DNA from: Aphrocallistes beatrix
Taxonomy: Eukaryota > Porifera > Hexactinellida > Sceptrulophora > Aphrocallistidae
Direction: 5' to 3'
NCBI GenBank assembly: GCA_963281255.1
Contig: OY725491.1
Coordinates: forward strand, 1,178,001-1,242,000
DNA: 64,000 nucleotides
Shown: positions 1 to 9,535 of the stretch, piece by piece
Position numbering within the stretch: position 1 is the first letter of the stretch
Layout: each line of letters starts with the position of its first letter
Position numbers and translations under genes: made by a program
The notes under the pieces: generated by a model
Told to the model about the DNA's origin: nothing
Database searches by the model: none
Seen by the model: the letters and a program-made list of their open reading frames with translations, nothing else

Positions 1-50
1 GGTGGCAAGTGGTTTAGCGATAAACTTGGAAATTCTAGTGATTATATAAT

Positions 51-224
51 ACAGTCGACTCCGCTTAATAGGGCCACTGTTTAATCGGGTCACTTTTGGC
101 AGGACCGGAATAGCTCTCACACATAGAAGCTAATACAAAATATTTTCGGTTAATAGGGTCCTCCGCTTAATCGGGGCAAAATGTCTTCTGACCGATGTGG
201 CTCTATTAAGCGGAGTCGACTATG
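51..224. mobile_element. pogo/Tigger-like MITE
   Basis: A non-coding element of about 174 bp. It starts with ACAGTCGACTCCGCTTAATA and ends with the reverse complement of that sequence, next to TA-rich flanks. Internal segments repeat the phrase 'taatcggg'. The same family recurs near 1.7, 29.9, 30.2, 33.5, 48.0-48.5, 58.1 and 60.1-60.5 kb. The termini resemble pogo/Tigger MITEs (CAGT...); the superfamily assignment is inference. Confidence 0.8.
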
Positions 225-406
225 TATTTCTTAGCAGATAGTGTATGAATACTTTATATCATTATTCCCATAGTTGACTCATTTTAGAAGAATATATTAT
301 TTAAATTACTGCGGTATGATAAACATTTGGTCAGGTACAGCATTATTGCTTTATTTATCGATAAAATTGATCATTTATGCACATATTTATACGCCACATG
401 TATCAC

Positions 407-491
407 TACAGAGCGTCTCAAAAGTTGTTTCCGGGGGTACAATTAATAGTTAATAGTAAAACCGGAAAAAACTTTTGAGGGGCGCCCTGTA
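407..491. mobile_element. short fold-back MITE
   Basis: An 85 bp palindromic element. TACAGAGCGTCTCAAAAGTT at the left is mirrored by AACTTTTGAGGGGCGCCCTG at the right, with mismatches. It has no coding content and abuts another MITE. Confidence 0.6.
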
Positions 492-499
492 TGTTATTT

Positions 500-737
500 A
501 CAGGGTGTAACAAAAGTGGTCACCTTTCATCTTAGCACAAATTTAATAGGTCAACAAAAATTTGATAATGGGAAAGGAAAAGTGCATTTCGCAAATGGTG
601 TGATGTCACAAAATATAGTAATGCGTGATAGAGCTAACGACAGGCTAAGAGTTTTGTATTTGGTTACTATTGGTTCGATATCAATCAAGCATAATGATGA
701 ATAATCTAGGGTGACAACACTTTTGTTACACCTTGTA
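500..737. mobile_element. MITE with ~26 bp inverted ends
   Basis: The left end ACAGGGTGTAACAAAAGTGG is matched inverted by CACTTTTGTTACACCTTGTA at the right. Short open frames inside on both strands are by-products of the inverted repeat and are not called as genes. From about 740 to 1020 I see only AT-rich sequence with no recognisable feature. Confidence 0.7.
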
Positions 738-1022
738 GTATGCAAACTGATGCACTACATATCAGTAGGGCAGCCTCTCAAGTGGCACTAGCCACCCCCT
801 CGGGGGGTTAGTCCTCCTTGAAAATATTATAGACCCCTTAACCCCCTTGAAATACAGCCAGAAAAAGATCTTGAAATCTTGTAATTGAAACACATAACAT
901 AGTTCGTATAATTAAAAGCAAGAAGCATGGAAAGTGATAAAACGATGCTCAAAGACACGAAATATACAAAGAAATTCTAAAATAAAAGCAAAGCTATGGC
1001 CCACATTTGAAACTATTGGCAT

Positions 1023-4000
1023 TTAAGTGGGAGGAGCTGTTAGTAAGAGAGGTGTTAGGTCATTTGGTTTGTGTCTCTCCGCAAAAGATGACACAGGAGA
1101 TCCAACCACCAAAATATGGTTCCCTTTAATCCAAAATCTCCACACACCTTTATGGAACCCTCTAGCATCGAGATCCCACAGCTTAAAACATTTCGCAATT
1201 TGCATCCAAGTATCAAAATGCACGCGAGTCTCCATAGCGATGTAGAGTACGTAAACTTCCCCAGTTGTACCAGGGATGAAATCTTCATCGCAAGGGTGTT
1301 TGTTATGGTCCAGGATTCGTGCGCTACTGAGGAGATTGTGGATTAGCAGGTCGTAGCGGTCTGCGGTTAGTTGGTTGATGTTCTCCAGTCGGGTGTTAGG
1401 GTCCGTGTTGATGGCGTGTCTCTTGAAGTAGAGGTCGTGGAAGTAAGGATTCATGTTCAGTCCCGATTGTCCAAAGTGGAAGGTTCGTGACACGTCTGGA
1501 ATGATGCACTCTCTGTCTTTTCTAACGGAATGAGGCAAAATAATATTTTGACAGACGTACTGTTAACTGTAGAATGCCCAGCATTTATAAGGCTTCAGTG
1601 CCATAGAAAATGGCTGGGAGACATCCGCGATATCGGGGACACTGTGTCCCCTCGGGAATTCTACGGTTAATCCGCTTAATCGGGAGAGATCTGTCTCGAT
1701 ATTTTTTCAGGATTAAGAGTTCCGAATTAACCGATGAAATTTAGCTTCTATGAATGGGAACTATTCCGCTCATGGAGATTTGTACCAATTAAGTGGAATC
1801 GACTGTTATTAAATCAAGAATAGTACTGCATAGATGTAAGGACTCTGGTTTTTTAATACAAATTTTTAATATATAATTTTAAACTGGACATCTCACCTGA
1901 TGAAGTCAGTTCGCATCCACATGTCCCAGTCCCAGAACTTGTCGGGTCCAGGCCACTGCGGTTCCAACTCTTCCACGAATAGTTTCCTCTCCAGCATCCA
2001 TCCCAGTCCAGGCATGCTCTCCACTCGGTAGAGCAGAGTAGCGTCCTGGCACGAGTGCTCGTATCCCTGGTCGTTCCATGCTGATATGCAGAAGAGCGAC
2101 CTAGCAGAGATAATGGAGTAACATCTGCAGCAGTACTTCATCTACTTTTTCTCATTGCGGCACACTTAAATATAATTACTTTTTCAAGTCACACTTGCTT
2201 ATGTTATATTCTACAAGTCATTTTATCGTCAAGATCAATGAATGTAGGATTATAGAAAATGATATATGACTTCATCATTAAGTCCTAGAGATACTATCAA
2301 AGGACGGCCACGGATTGAGAACCACTGATCTACAGTGCATACATAGCTATATTGAAATATTAAGATACCGTATATCTCGAATAGTCACGTCCCTCTGATA
2401 GTCGCTCCCACTCAATGAGGGTTCTAATCTTTATTGTTACCGCTTAGTACAAAGTTACACAAAATGTATCCAATCTATAGTGTGATTTTATTAACTGTAA
2501 GTATCTTATATCTGAAATATTAATTGCTCACAGGTAAATGAGGGGTATGGTGGAAATAGTTCGAAAAAAACGGAAATAGTTCGACTTTCCAAAAAAGGAA
2601 ATAGTTCACATAAAAACCACCATTAATCCTAATGATAAAAAGTCGAACTATTTCCTAAATCTGCAATTCGAACTACGTATTTCCTTTTTCGAAAAGTCGA
2701 ACCATTTCCGCATTACGGATATTATTAACATTAATAATCGCTCAGCTACTATTCGAGTGTATAAGTATGGTTCATTTAGAAATGTCTTCTTTCGCATATC
2801 GTTGAACCTGGGCATAAAAGAAACCATATTGTAGTGAAAATAATAATAACTAATAAATAACAATACTAACTCGTCCTGTTTGAGCAGATGCAGAGTTTGG
2901 GAGAAGTATGAGAAGAAATCAGGCGCCACATCTAAATCCTCTTCCACGATGATAGCGAACTCAGCGCGTGGGTGTGTTTCAAATGCGTGCACAAGTGTGG
3001 ACTTGTAGTGTTGAGTGATGCGAGCGTTCTTGGAGCTGACAGGCGTATTCTCCTTGTACTTCACTCCCAGCAGTCTGCACACGTCCTTCACCTCCTCGAA
3101 GCTCCCGTCTATGTAGACCGTCACCTGGTCCACCCCGGAGCCACGAGCACTCAGCAGCGTCCTCAACATGCGGAATAGGTACCTGCAGACAGGGACATTA
3201 CTTCAAAATATGTCCGAAAAACGGGACAGTTGGGAAGTATGAGTAGTACCTTATTACAGTAATACGGGCAGATTTTCCTACTGAGGAAAATGCATTTAAA
3301 TCATTCTGGTTAACACGAATTCCGGATAGTACGAACAACTTTCGACCGTCCCCTGGTATTCATATTCATAGGCGCCGAACCCGGGGGGGCTGGGGGGGGG
3401 CTCGAGCCCCCCTGGATTGGATGATGGCCCATAGACGCAATACAAAATTTAGGGCTGAGCTCCCCCTGGAACCCCGAAATTGTCCTTAGATTTCGAAAAG
3501 TTCGGCGCCCCTGTTCATATTAACGGTTATACATAGTATATATTACAGCTCAATACTATCTCCCATCTCGTCCTATACGTATGCGAATACTATTACATTC
3601 TACTCCGTCCGTCAGTTGGTGCGATCCTTTGAATATAAATCCAAATTCTACCAATTTCGGGTGTGAGAATCCGTTATGCGTACTAACAAGCCTGAAGAGT
3701 GATAGCATGCTCTAACCTGGGCCGATTGCTGGCTATCACGGCGACTGGAACTTCGTCGACGTTACTCCTGTCCAGAGGGGGCGGGTAGAACTTGATCGGG
3801 AGGGGGTGGGTGCAGTCACACAGCTGTCCATATCCCTCATACAGCGAACAGAAATAGTTACGTCTCTTTGTAACTTGGACTTCTTCCCCACTCCACGAAC
3901 AAGACTTCTCTCCTTTCTCCAAACGAAGAACAAACGAGTTCTCTACCTCGGCTCCCCACTTGTCGTGGCTTCCTGACCGAGCGTGAGTCTCTGCTAGCTT

Positions 4001-5586
4001 AGTGTACTTCCCATTCTGTAGCTTAGAAGCGAACACCCACGTATCTCTCCAGCCTGGATTGGGATATCTTGTTAAAGGAACTCATTGGAAAGTTGTACAT
4101 ACATAAGCAATATTAAATATAGTATTTTACAGAACTATAGGAAGCAGTCCATGGTCTCACCACTTCGTATTGATGGCTATTTTTCTACCTTAATTTTGAG
4201 TGATGGATATACATACGTATATTGGATATTTTTGAAAGTAAATGAAATTTTCAGAATAAAAAGAGAACACAAATGGTGGTTATGTCATTTCGAGCGGGTT
4301 GAAATGTAAGACTCACATTTTAACTATAAATAGAATGGACCCCCCAAGTCAAATTTTAACAGAAACCTGTAATGTTGAATTGGAATCAAGAGTTAGTAAG
4401 ATAATGTTCGTAGTTGGACAGTTGCTATATTGCAATGTACAATGATAGACTAATAAGTTATAACTCACCGAGATCCTTGGCAGCTCCACTCCCCATACCA
4501 GCTAGCTTCCCCCTCGCCTCCTTCCCAAGATGGAAACTAGCCTCGTCCACTGCCATCACACAGACCACCCGGCCAGAAGAGAGAATGTCCAGGAAGCTCA
4601 CCAGCTCCACATCTGCTCCGGGACTGTACGTGTCGAACTTCCTGGTCGCCATCACGCGTCCTGTCTCTAGGTTCAGGACCAGGATGTGCAGACCTCTCTC
4701 TGGCTCCTCTCTGCCTGAGGAGTAGATCAGCTCTCCGTCCATGGTGAGAGAGGATAGCTCATGGCTGGAGTTCAGCCTCACTTCTACCTGACTAAATGGA
4801 TGTGAAGATCTAGCATCATACTACATCCCAAGTAAACAGCCAATCTGGTCTGACCAGTATTTCAATCAAAACCAGCATGATAAGAGGGACTGCGAAAATA
4901 GTTTTACAAGATCAATCCATACTAGCCAACTGTCCCGTTTTTGGCGGGACGTGCCACTTTTTTCACTCTTCTATTGAGCTAATTTTACGAGTGTCACGCT
5001 TTTACATGAAATTTCCTCATTATGTCCCGCTTTTTTGTATTCTATGTATGATACTTTTCTATTGCGTCCCGCCATGTCCCGCCAAATTCAACGCTGTGTC
5101 CCGCTCTTATCATGGCTCAGGTTGGCATGTATTTCAATCATACATGGCAACTTGAGCCATGATAAGAGCGGACGCGGCGTTGAATTTCGCAGGACATGGC
5201 GAAACGCAATAGAAAAGTATCAAACATATAATTTAAAAAAAGCGGGCCATAATGGGTAAATTTTATGTAAAAGCGGGACACTCGTGACAATTAGCTCAAT
5301 AGAAGAGTGAAAGGGACAGTTGCCATGTGTACATGATACGTATATCACATATTTACCTATTTTTTGAATTTCTAAAATTTCTTTGCACGTTTATTCCTCC
5401 TCCTTGCATTTCTATCCGATTACTTCCTCCATGCTTTAGCGGAAGATCTGACAGTTCGTGGTGCTGCAGGAAGTCCCACAGGAACAGGAGGTTGGAGAGT
5501 ACCAGGAGTGAGACACAGATTGTGACCAGAAGTCGAGGCGAGAGCCTTAGCTTTCTCAGAGATCTTGAGCATGCTCGTAACACCAT
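1023..5586 (-). CDS. POMGNT1: Protein O-linked-mannose beta-1,2-N-acetylglucosaminyltransferase 1
   Basis: Six exons on the minus strand: 5586-5357, 4791-4469, 4053-3717, 3182-2871, 2100-1897 and 1521-1023. All have GT/AG borders and they sum to 1905 nt (634 codons plus stop); the human enzyme is 660 aa. Family role: Golgi transfer of GlcNAc to O-mannose on alpha-dystroglycan. Exon 1 gives a type II signal anchor (hydrophobic run at ~residues 20-40). Exon 2 carries the ILEI/PANDER-like stem ([23 protein letters not shown]). Exon 3 begins GWRDTWVF and ends ...ASNRPR. Exon 4 has the nucleotide-sugar/metal motif VEEDLDV at ~376-382 (the DxD-equivalent of GNT-I). Exon 5 has [21 protein letters not shown] and WDWDMWMR. 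Exon 6 has [14 protein letters not shown] and LNMNPYFHD. All key motifs are intact. The ATG at 5586 precedes the basic-hydrophobic anchor. The introns hold MITEs. Confidence 0.96.
1567..1666. mobile_element. TTAA-target MITE in POMGNT1 intron 5
   Basis: A 100 bp element flanked by TTAA (1563-1566 and 1667-1670). Its inverted ends are CTGTAGAATGCCC and GGAATTCTACGG, and its body includes 'gccatagaaaatggctggg'. A near-identical copy sits at 42666-42766, where a paralogous empty site proves insertion into TTAA. TTAA targets are used by piggyBac- and Kolobok-type transposases, so the parent superfamily is open. Confidence 0.85.
1672..1806. mobile_element. decayed pogo-like MITE
   Basis: A diverged copy of the CAGTCGACTCCGCTTAAT family. 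It carries 'ccgcttaatcggg' at the left and 'aagtggaatcgactgtta' at the right. It lies in POMGNT1 intron 5 beside the TTAA element. Confidence 0.55.
2549..2715. repeat. inverted repeat cluster of GGAAATAGTTCGA
   Basis: The 13-mer GGAAATAGTTCGA and close variants occur three times in direct orientation and three times inverted (TCGAACTATTTCC) within about 165 bp. The outer copies form a fold-back. It sits in POMGNT1 intron 4 and looks like a small MITE with internal repeats. Confidence 0.65.
3367..3513. mobile_element. hAT-type MITE with 8 bp target duplication
   Basis: A 147 bp element with ends CATAGGCGCCGAAC and GTTCGGCGCCCCTG (inverted). It is flanked by a perfect 8 bp direct repeat TTCATATT at 3359-3366 and 3514-3521. 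An 8 bp target duplication with CA...TG ends is typical of hAT. It lies in POMGNT1 intron 3. Confidence 0.85.
4921..5325. mobile_element. ~400 bp fold-back element
   Basis: Two ~195 bp arms in inverted orientation meet near 5135. They begin and end with CAACTGTCCC.../...GGGACAGTTG and share 'ctcttctattgagctaattt' and 'catggctcaggttggcatg'. One arm alone, or fragments of it, recurs at about 33.9-34.1, 36.3-36.5, 41.5-41.7, 44.7-44.8 and 57.6-57.8 kb. It lies in POMGNT1 intron 1. It is non-coding; open frames in it are artefacts. Confidence 0.8.
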
Positions 5587-5839
5587 AACTTTGAATCTAA
5601 ATATATCACCGCGAATGACAAAATAATAAGCACGGTACTACCGAGTAATTATCAGTAGTATTTGTATTCGGTTCAGGAACTATTTATGAATACTGATATT
5701 CGGTTCAATCAGTTTCAACTTTGCTAATTAGAAATAGGTCCATATGCATAGCAATAGTGTCTACTCTTGTAAATGATTATATTTCTAGGAACTCGACTCG
5801 GTACCAGGGAATGCCATTGTGCAATATATTACTCTAACC

Positions 5840-6231
5840 CAGTGATTCTCAAAGTGGGCCGTAGAGCCCCCCAGGGGGCGCTGAAAGGTTGTTAGGGGGC
5901 GCTGAAAGGTTGTTAGGGGGCGCTGAAAGGTTGTTGGGGGGCGCTGGGGGGGCGCTAATGTGTTTTGTTAGCAATACATTTACGATATTTGAACCTCAAA
6001 AAAAATGTGTATTCCAGAATGTTGATGGTCAATCTTTGAAACAAATTTCAACATTCACTGTAGTTGTTAGAGCTAGAAAGTACAATAATCACTGTCAATG
6101 GTTTCCCGTGACTAATTAATACAATAATTACACTGTTGATGGCTTACGGATCATGAGTAAGGGAAGGGGGCGGTGTCGACACTAAAATCCTGATTAGGGG
6201 GCGGTGTGCTAAATTAGTTTGAGAAACACTG
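5840..6231. mobile_element. hAT-type MITE with perfect 8 bp target duplication
   Basis: A 392 bp element beginning CAGTGATTCTCAAAGTGGG and ending TTTGAGAAACACTG. It is flanked by CTCTAACC at 5832-5839 and 6232-6239. The ends match the widespread hAT (Charlie-type) terminal motif. It contains the short tandem phrase 'gggggcgctgaaaggttgtta' repeated near 5875-5940. Confidence 0.9.
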
Positions 6232-6465
6232 CTCTAACCGAATACGAATACTGATATTATTCAGGTACTTCATAAATTATAATACTGCGCAGCTGAAATA
6301 AATAATCTTTAATTGAGGACTGTGAATTGTTATAGTACTGTATGTTGACCTATTCACTCGCTACTGTTCCCTGCAAACCGCGAATTTAACGCGTTTAGTT
6401 TGTCAAATTAATCACTTTAGCAATGCTAACCAACGCAATTTAACGGAATTACTAAGTAATAAAAA

Positions 6466-6533
6466 TATGGACATGCCTAATTTACGGAACTTGACGGAAC
6501 GGTTCCATTCCGTAAATTAGGCATGTCCAAATC
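6466..6533. repeat. short inverted repeat
   Basis: GGACATGCCTAATTTACGGA is followed about 20 bp later by its inverted copy TCCGTAAATTAGGCATGTCC. Arms of ~22 bp are essentially perfect. Probably a minimal MITE. Confidence 0.7.
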
Positions 6534-6923
6534 ATTCTATTTTAAAACGCGCTATTAATGAAAAGATTCATGGATATTACTGCCAGGAAGTTCAATCATA
6601 CGTATAACCATAGCATTCTATATACTAAGGCAATGGCACTCACCAAAAAATTGGTACCATGGATTGGTTAAATACTTCAATCCTAAAACCGTTAATTAAA
6701 TAACTGTTATTATCAACTATATAATTATCTCATATTGTGAGTTCATGGTTGTTTAAATATTCATTTTGAAAATATTATGTAACCACAATATTTATATTTA
6801 CTTCACATACAACACTAGTGTATTACAATAATGTATTGTTTTGCTGCATATTATTTCTATTACTCATTTATAATACCTCACTTGACAATACTAATTTGCA
6901 TAAATCATTTGGACGAGATGTCT

Positions 6924-7955
6924 TGTCTCGTGCCTGACTCGACTTCCAATTACAGAGGAGTAGAACACTTCATGAAGTTTTTCAATTTCCTAAAGATGGT
7001 GCTCGTCGTGAAAATGGTATTGAGCTATTCGTGTGAATACTACCAGAACAACAAGATCACGGGTGAGTGATTTCTTAAGTAATGTAGTTCATTATTCTAG
7101 AATCATGCATATATACATACTCAAGTTGGGTAGAAACAATTGACTGAATTTAAAAGACCAAGAAAAAGTGTTGCCTTCCCCAAATTTAGTAAATGCAATC
7201 CTCGTTACTACAAAAACGTGGGCATAAATACCTTTTTTTAAATTCGGACAAGTGCAATTTAACTAAACGTGCTCCAAATTAACATCGGGACATTTCGCCT
7301 TTCCAACCTAACAAGCCTGCTGGTTGTCAGGTTGGAAAGGCGAAATGTAATTTTGGCCCTTAAGATTTTCTATTAGTCAACTTCAGCCGGACTGTTAGCT
7401 TATATCGCTTATATCATGGATAAGAACAGTGTAGACCAGAACTAAACTGTTGAGTTCTTGAAATTCGTTAATGATGTTTAGGAGATGTTCAATGTGAATT
7501 GGGTAGGGAAGAATAGTCGTTTAACGACGATCATAGGCGTAACTATTTTGATTTTTTCATGGTTAGCTGGGGTGGCGAGATTTGTAAACATATATCAAAC
7601 TAATGTGGCATGTCACCCCAAGTCAACATAACATTTAGGTATGTGGTGGCACGCTACCCCTGCCACCCCTGGAGTTACACCTATGACGACGATGTATCTG
7701 CACCCTCAGCAGAAATTTAAAACATTTATTCTGGCTCTTCCCGTACTAATATTATTCATTTGGCATGTGCTACTATGGAACTAAAACATTGTATACACTT
7801 CTAATAAAGTTAAGACCTATATATAATGCACTAGTATTGAAACAAGAGAATAGTAAACTGGCTAAATTCAAGAACTAATTTAATATATTCTTTGTTTATT
7901 TAGTCAACTTCACAGACTGTAGAAGTCCGGAATGTGTGACTATATTCTATTGAAA
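6924..7955 (+). pseudogene. small two-exon reading frame, copy 1 (unrecognised, probably broken)
   Basis: Exon a (about 6924-7063) encodes MSCLVPDSTSNYRGVEHFM... and ends at a consensus donor after 'acgg' (GGTGAGT). Exon b begins after 'tttgtttatttag' near 7911 and encodes NFTDCRSPECV, then meets a stop. In the paralogue at 52-54 kb the frame continues about 30 residues further, so this copy looks truncated. The N-terminal extension is not conserved between copies. I do not recognise the product: a Cys-containing small peptide, or a scrap of a mobile element. Confidence 0.35.
7290..7348. repeat. perfect 20 bp hairpin
   Basis: ACATTTCGCCTTTCCAACCT is followed after a 19-base loop by its exact reverse complement. 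A copy with a 5-base insertion in one arm is at 52511-52574. Confidence 0.85.
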
Positions 7956-8027
7956 GTCCGGAGTGTGATTGTTCCTTAGTACCTTGTAGAAGTATATTGT
8001 TCCCTTATGATGCCTCAAGTCTCAGGT

Positions 8028-8325
8028 CTCAAGTCTCAAGTCATGTCATGTCAAGTCATGTCATGTCATGTCATGTCATGTCATGTCATGTCATGTCATG
8101 TCATGTCATGTCATGTCAAGTCAAGTCAAGTCAAGTCAAGTCTGTCCGTCAAGCTAAGTCAAGTCTGTCTCTCAAGCTAAGTCAAGTCTGTCCCTCAAGC
8201 TAAGTCAAGTCTGTCTCTCAAGCTAAGTCAAGTCTGTCTCTCAAGCTAAGTCAAGTCTGTCTCTCAAGCTAAGTCAAGTCTGTCTCTCAAGCTAAGTCAA
8301 GTCTGTCCCTCAAGTCTCAATATTG
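8028..8325. repeat. tandem repeats: TCATG pentamers, then 23 bp satellite
   Basis: About a dozen TCATG pentamers grade into CAAGT units, then about seven copies of a ~23 bp unit containing CTCAAGCTAAGTCAAGTCTG. The same satellite closes the duplicate at 54056-54255, but there it lacks the TCATG expansion. The open frame through it is a repeat artefact. Confidence 0.9.
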
Positions 8326-8576
8326 TGATTAACTATTCTTTTGATATTTTGTATGTATTAAGTATTAAATAATTCGACTATGTGCATTAAAAACCAAATA
8401 ATATATCTCATTTCAATTGTTCTGAAATAATAGTTAGTTTGTCAGGAGGGTGAATGCCTAAATTGATGGAAAATTGATTACTCTAATGATCAAATTTCAA
8501 CTGTAACAAATACAGTCTCAGATTTTCAAAATGATTTAGTATTCAGTAATATGAGTCCTTACTTTCATATGCTGCG

Positions 8577-8602
8577 TTTTCACAATACCATAATTACATA
8601 AA
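8577..8602 (+). promoter_or_regulatory. conserved TRAF-array promoter box, copy 1
   Basis: TTTTCACAATACCATAATTA lies immediately before an upstream ATG. It recurs at the same distance in the other members of the array (14650, 21145, 23957) while flanking sequence diverges. This suggests a core promoter or transcription-start element. Inference only. Confidence 0.5.
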
Positions 8603-9017
8603 ATGGAACTAGAACTAGAAGAGAGTTGTCTGTTAGTCTTACAAATTATTGTAATGGCGTCCCAACATCCGATTAGTAATGTCCCTGACAACAAGAATGA
8701 TCTCCTCTATGTCAAGAGGTCTGTACGAGGTAAGGGTAGCTACTGTGGGTATAAGAGGGAGTATCTAGCTCAGAACCTGACTGAACTCGAAAGGGAAATG
8801 TTACTATGTAAAGTTTGTGAAGGCATAATGAGGAAAGCTAGTTTGGTAGAAGAAGAAACAACTTGTTTATCTTGTAGTGAGACTCCTAACCAATTGAATG
8901 CTGTCAAACTAGTTGAAAATTGTGTGAATAAACTAGAAATTAGTGTCCTCTTCTCAGGGATTGTGAATGGAAAGGAAAACTCTCTGAAGCAGAAACTCAT
9001 TTGAAAGAATGCCAACA

Positions 9018-9368
9018 CACAGTGTGCCAAATTAGTGAATTTTTGAATCTCTTGTCCCAGATGTGAAATCTATCTAATTTGTTTCTCTTATATGTGTATA
9101 TTCATATGCTTAATTCCAAAAAATATATTATCTTGCAAAATCTTGATTTTCACACCCCATTGTCTGTATGACATAAATAAATTCAAAAAATTTTTTTGCT
9201 TTTTAACTTTTGCGTATGTTGTATTATACTTGTAAATTTATGACAAGGAATAGCGAAATCTACCTTATGCTGTCGTATTTATTCTTAAATGATTCATTAA
9301 TCAATATTAATGGATAATATGGCACCATCCGACCCAAATTTGGCGATTTCTCTCTTGGATCAGCTATA
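9018..9368 (+). repeat. left terminal inverted repeat of the 3.8 kb transposon
   Basis: Matches 12850-12501 inverted over about 350 bp. Shared blocks include CAATCTCTTGTCCCAGATGT-like, 'cttaattccaaaaaatata' and 'ccgacccaaatttggcgat'. Similarity stops after 'ggatcagctat'. Confidence 0.92.
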
Positions 9369-9535
9369 TTGGGGAAGTATATGTAAATATACTTAGTTTA
9401 TGTAATTTCTGGGGGTCCCAAGCCCTCTCTTAACTACAACCTTGCTAATATAAAGTATCATTCACTGTTTATTACTACCATTATCTATTATAAAGTAAAT
9501 AATACATACATATGATACAAGTATCAGAGATAATA

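Larger units (their letters stand above)
5587..6830. other. intergenic, repeat-rich
   Basis: No gene is seen between POMGNT1 and the duplicated segment. The first ~50 bases upstream of the POMGNT1 ATG are the likely 5' leader. The rest holds an 'accgaatacgaatactgat' repeat unit that is itself split by a hAT-type MITE (5840-6231), and a short perfect palindrome at 6466-6533. Confidence 0.6.
6735..8480 (+). repeat. duplicated segment, copy 1 (partner at ~51.93-54.41 kb)
   Basis: This ~1.75 kb block is nearly collinear with 51.93-54.41 kb. Both contain the same small candidate coding exon with a GT donor, the same 20 bp hairpin, the same 'gctggggtggcgag' repeat, and the same CAAGCTAAGTCAAGTCTGTC satellite at the end. 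The second copy differs by two inserted MITEs. This copy therefore shows the empty target sites for both. Confidence 0.9.

Noticed and set aside
516..745. Two opposite open frames of ~62 aa
   Set aside because: Both lie between the inverted ends of one MITE (500-737) and have no protein-like features.
7997..8203. Open frame MFPYDASSLRSQVSSHVMSS...
   Set aside because: Begins in the homologue of exon b in the duplicated unit but is mostly TCATG pentamer repeat. Not an independent gene.
8028..8325. CRISPR-like array
   Set aside because: The units are contiguous direct repeats without unique spacers, in a eukaryotic context.
9018..9060. Full recombination signal sequence (heptamer plus nonamer)
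   Set aside because: The heptamer matches, but no ACAAAAACC-like nonamer is found at 12 or 23 bp spacing on either end.
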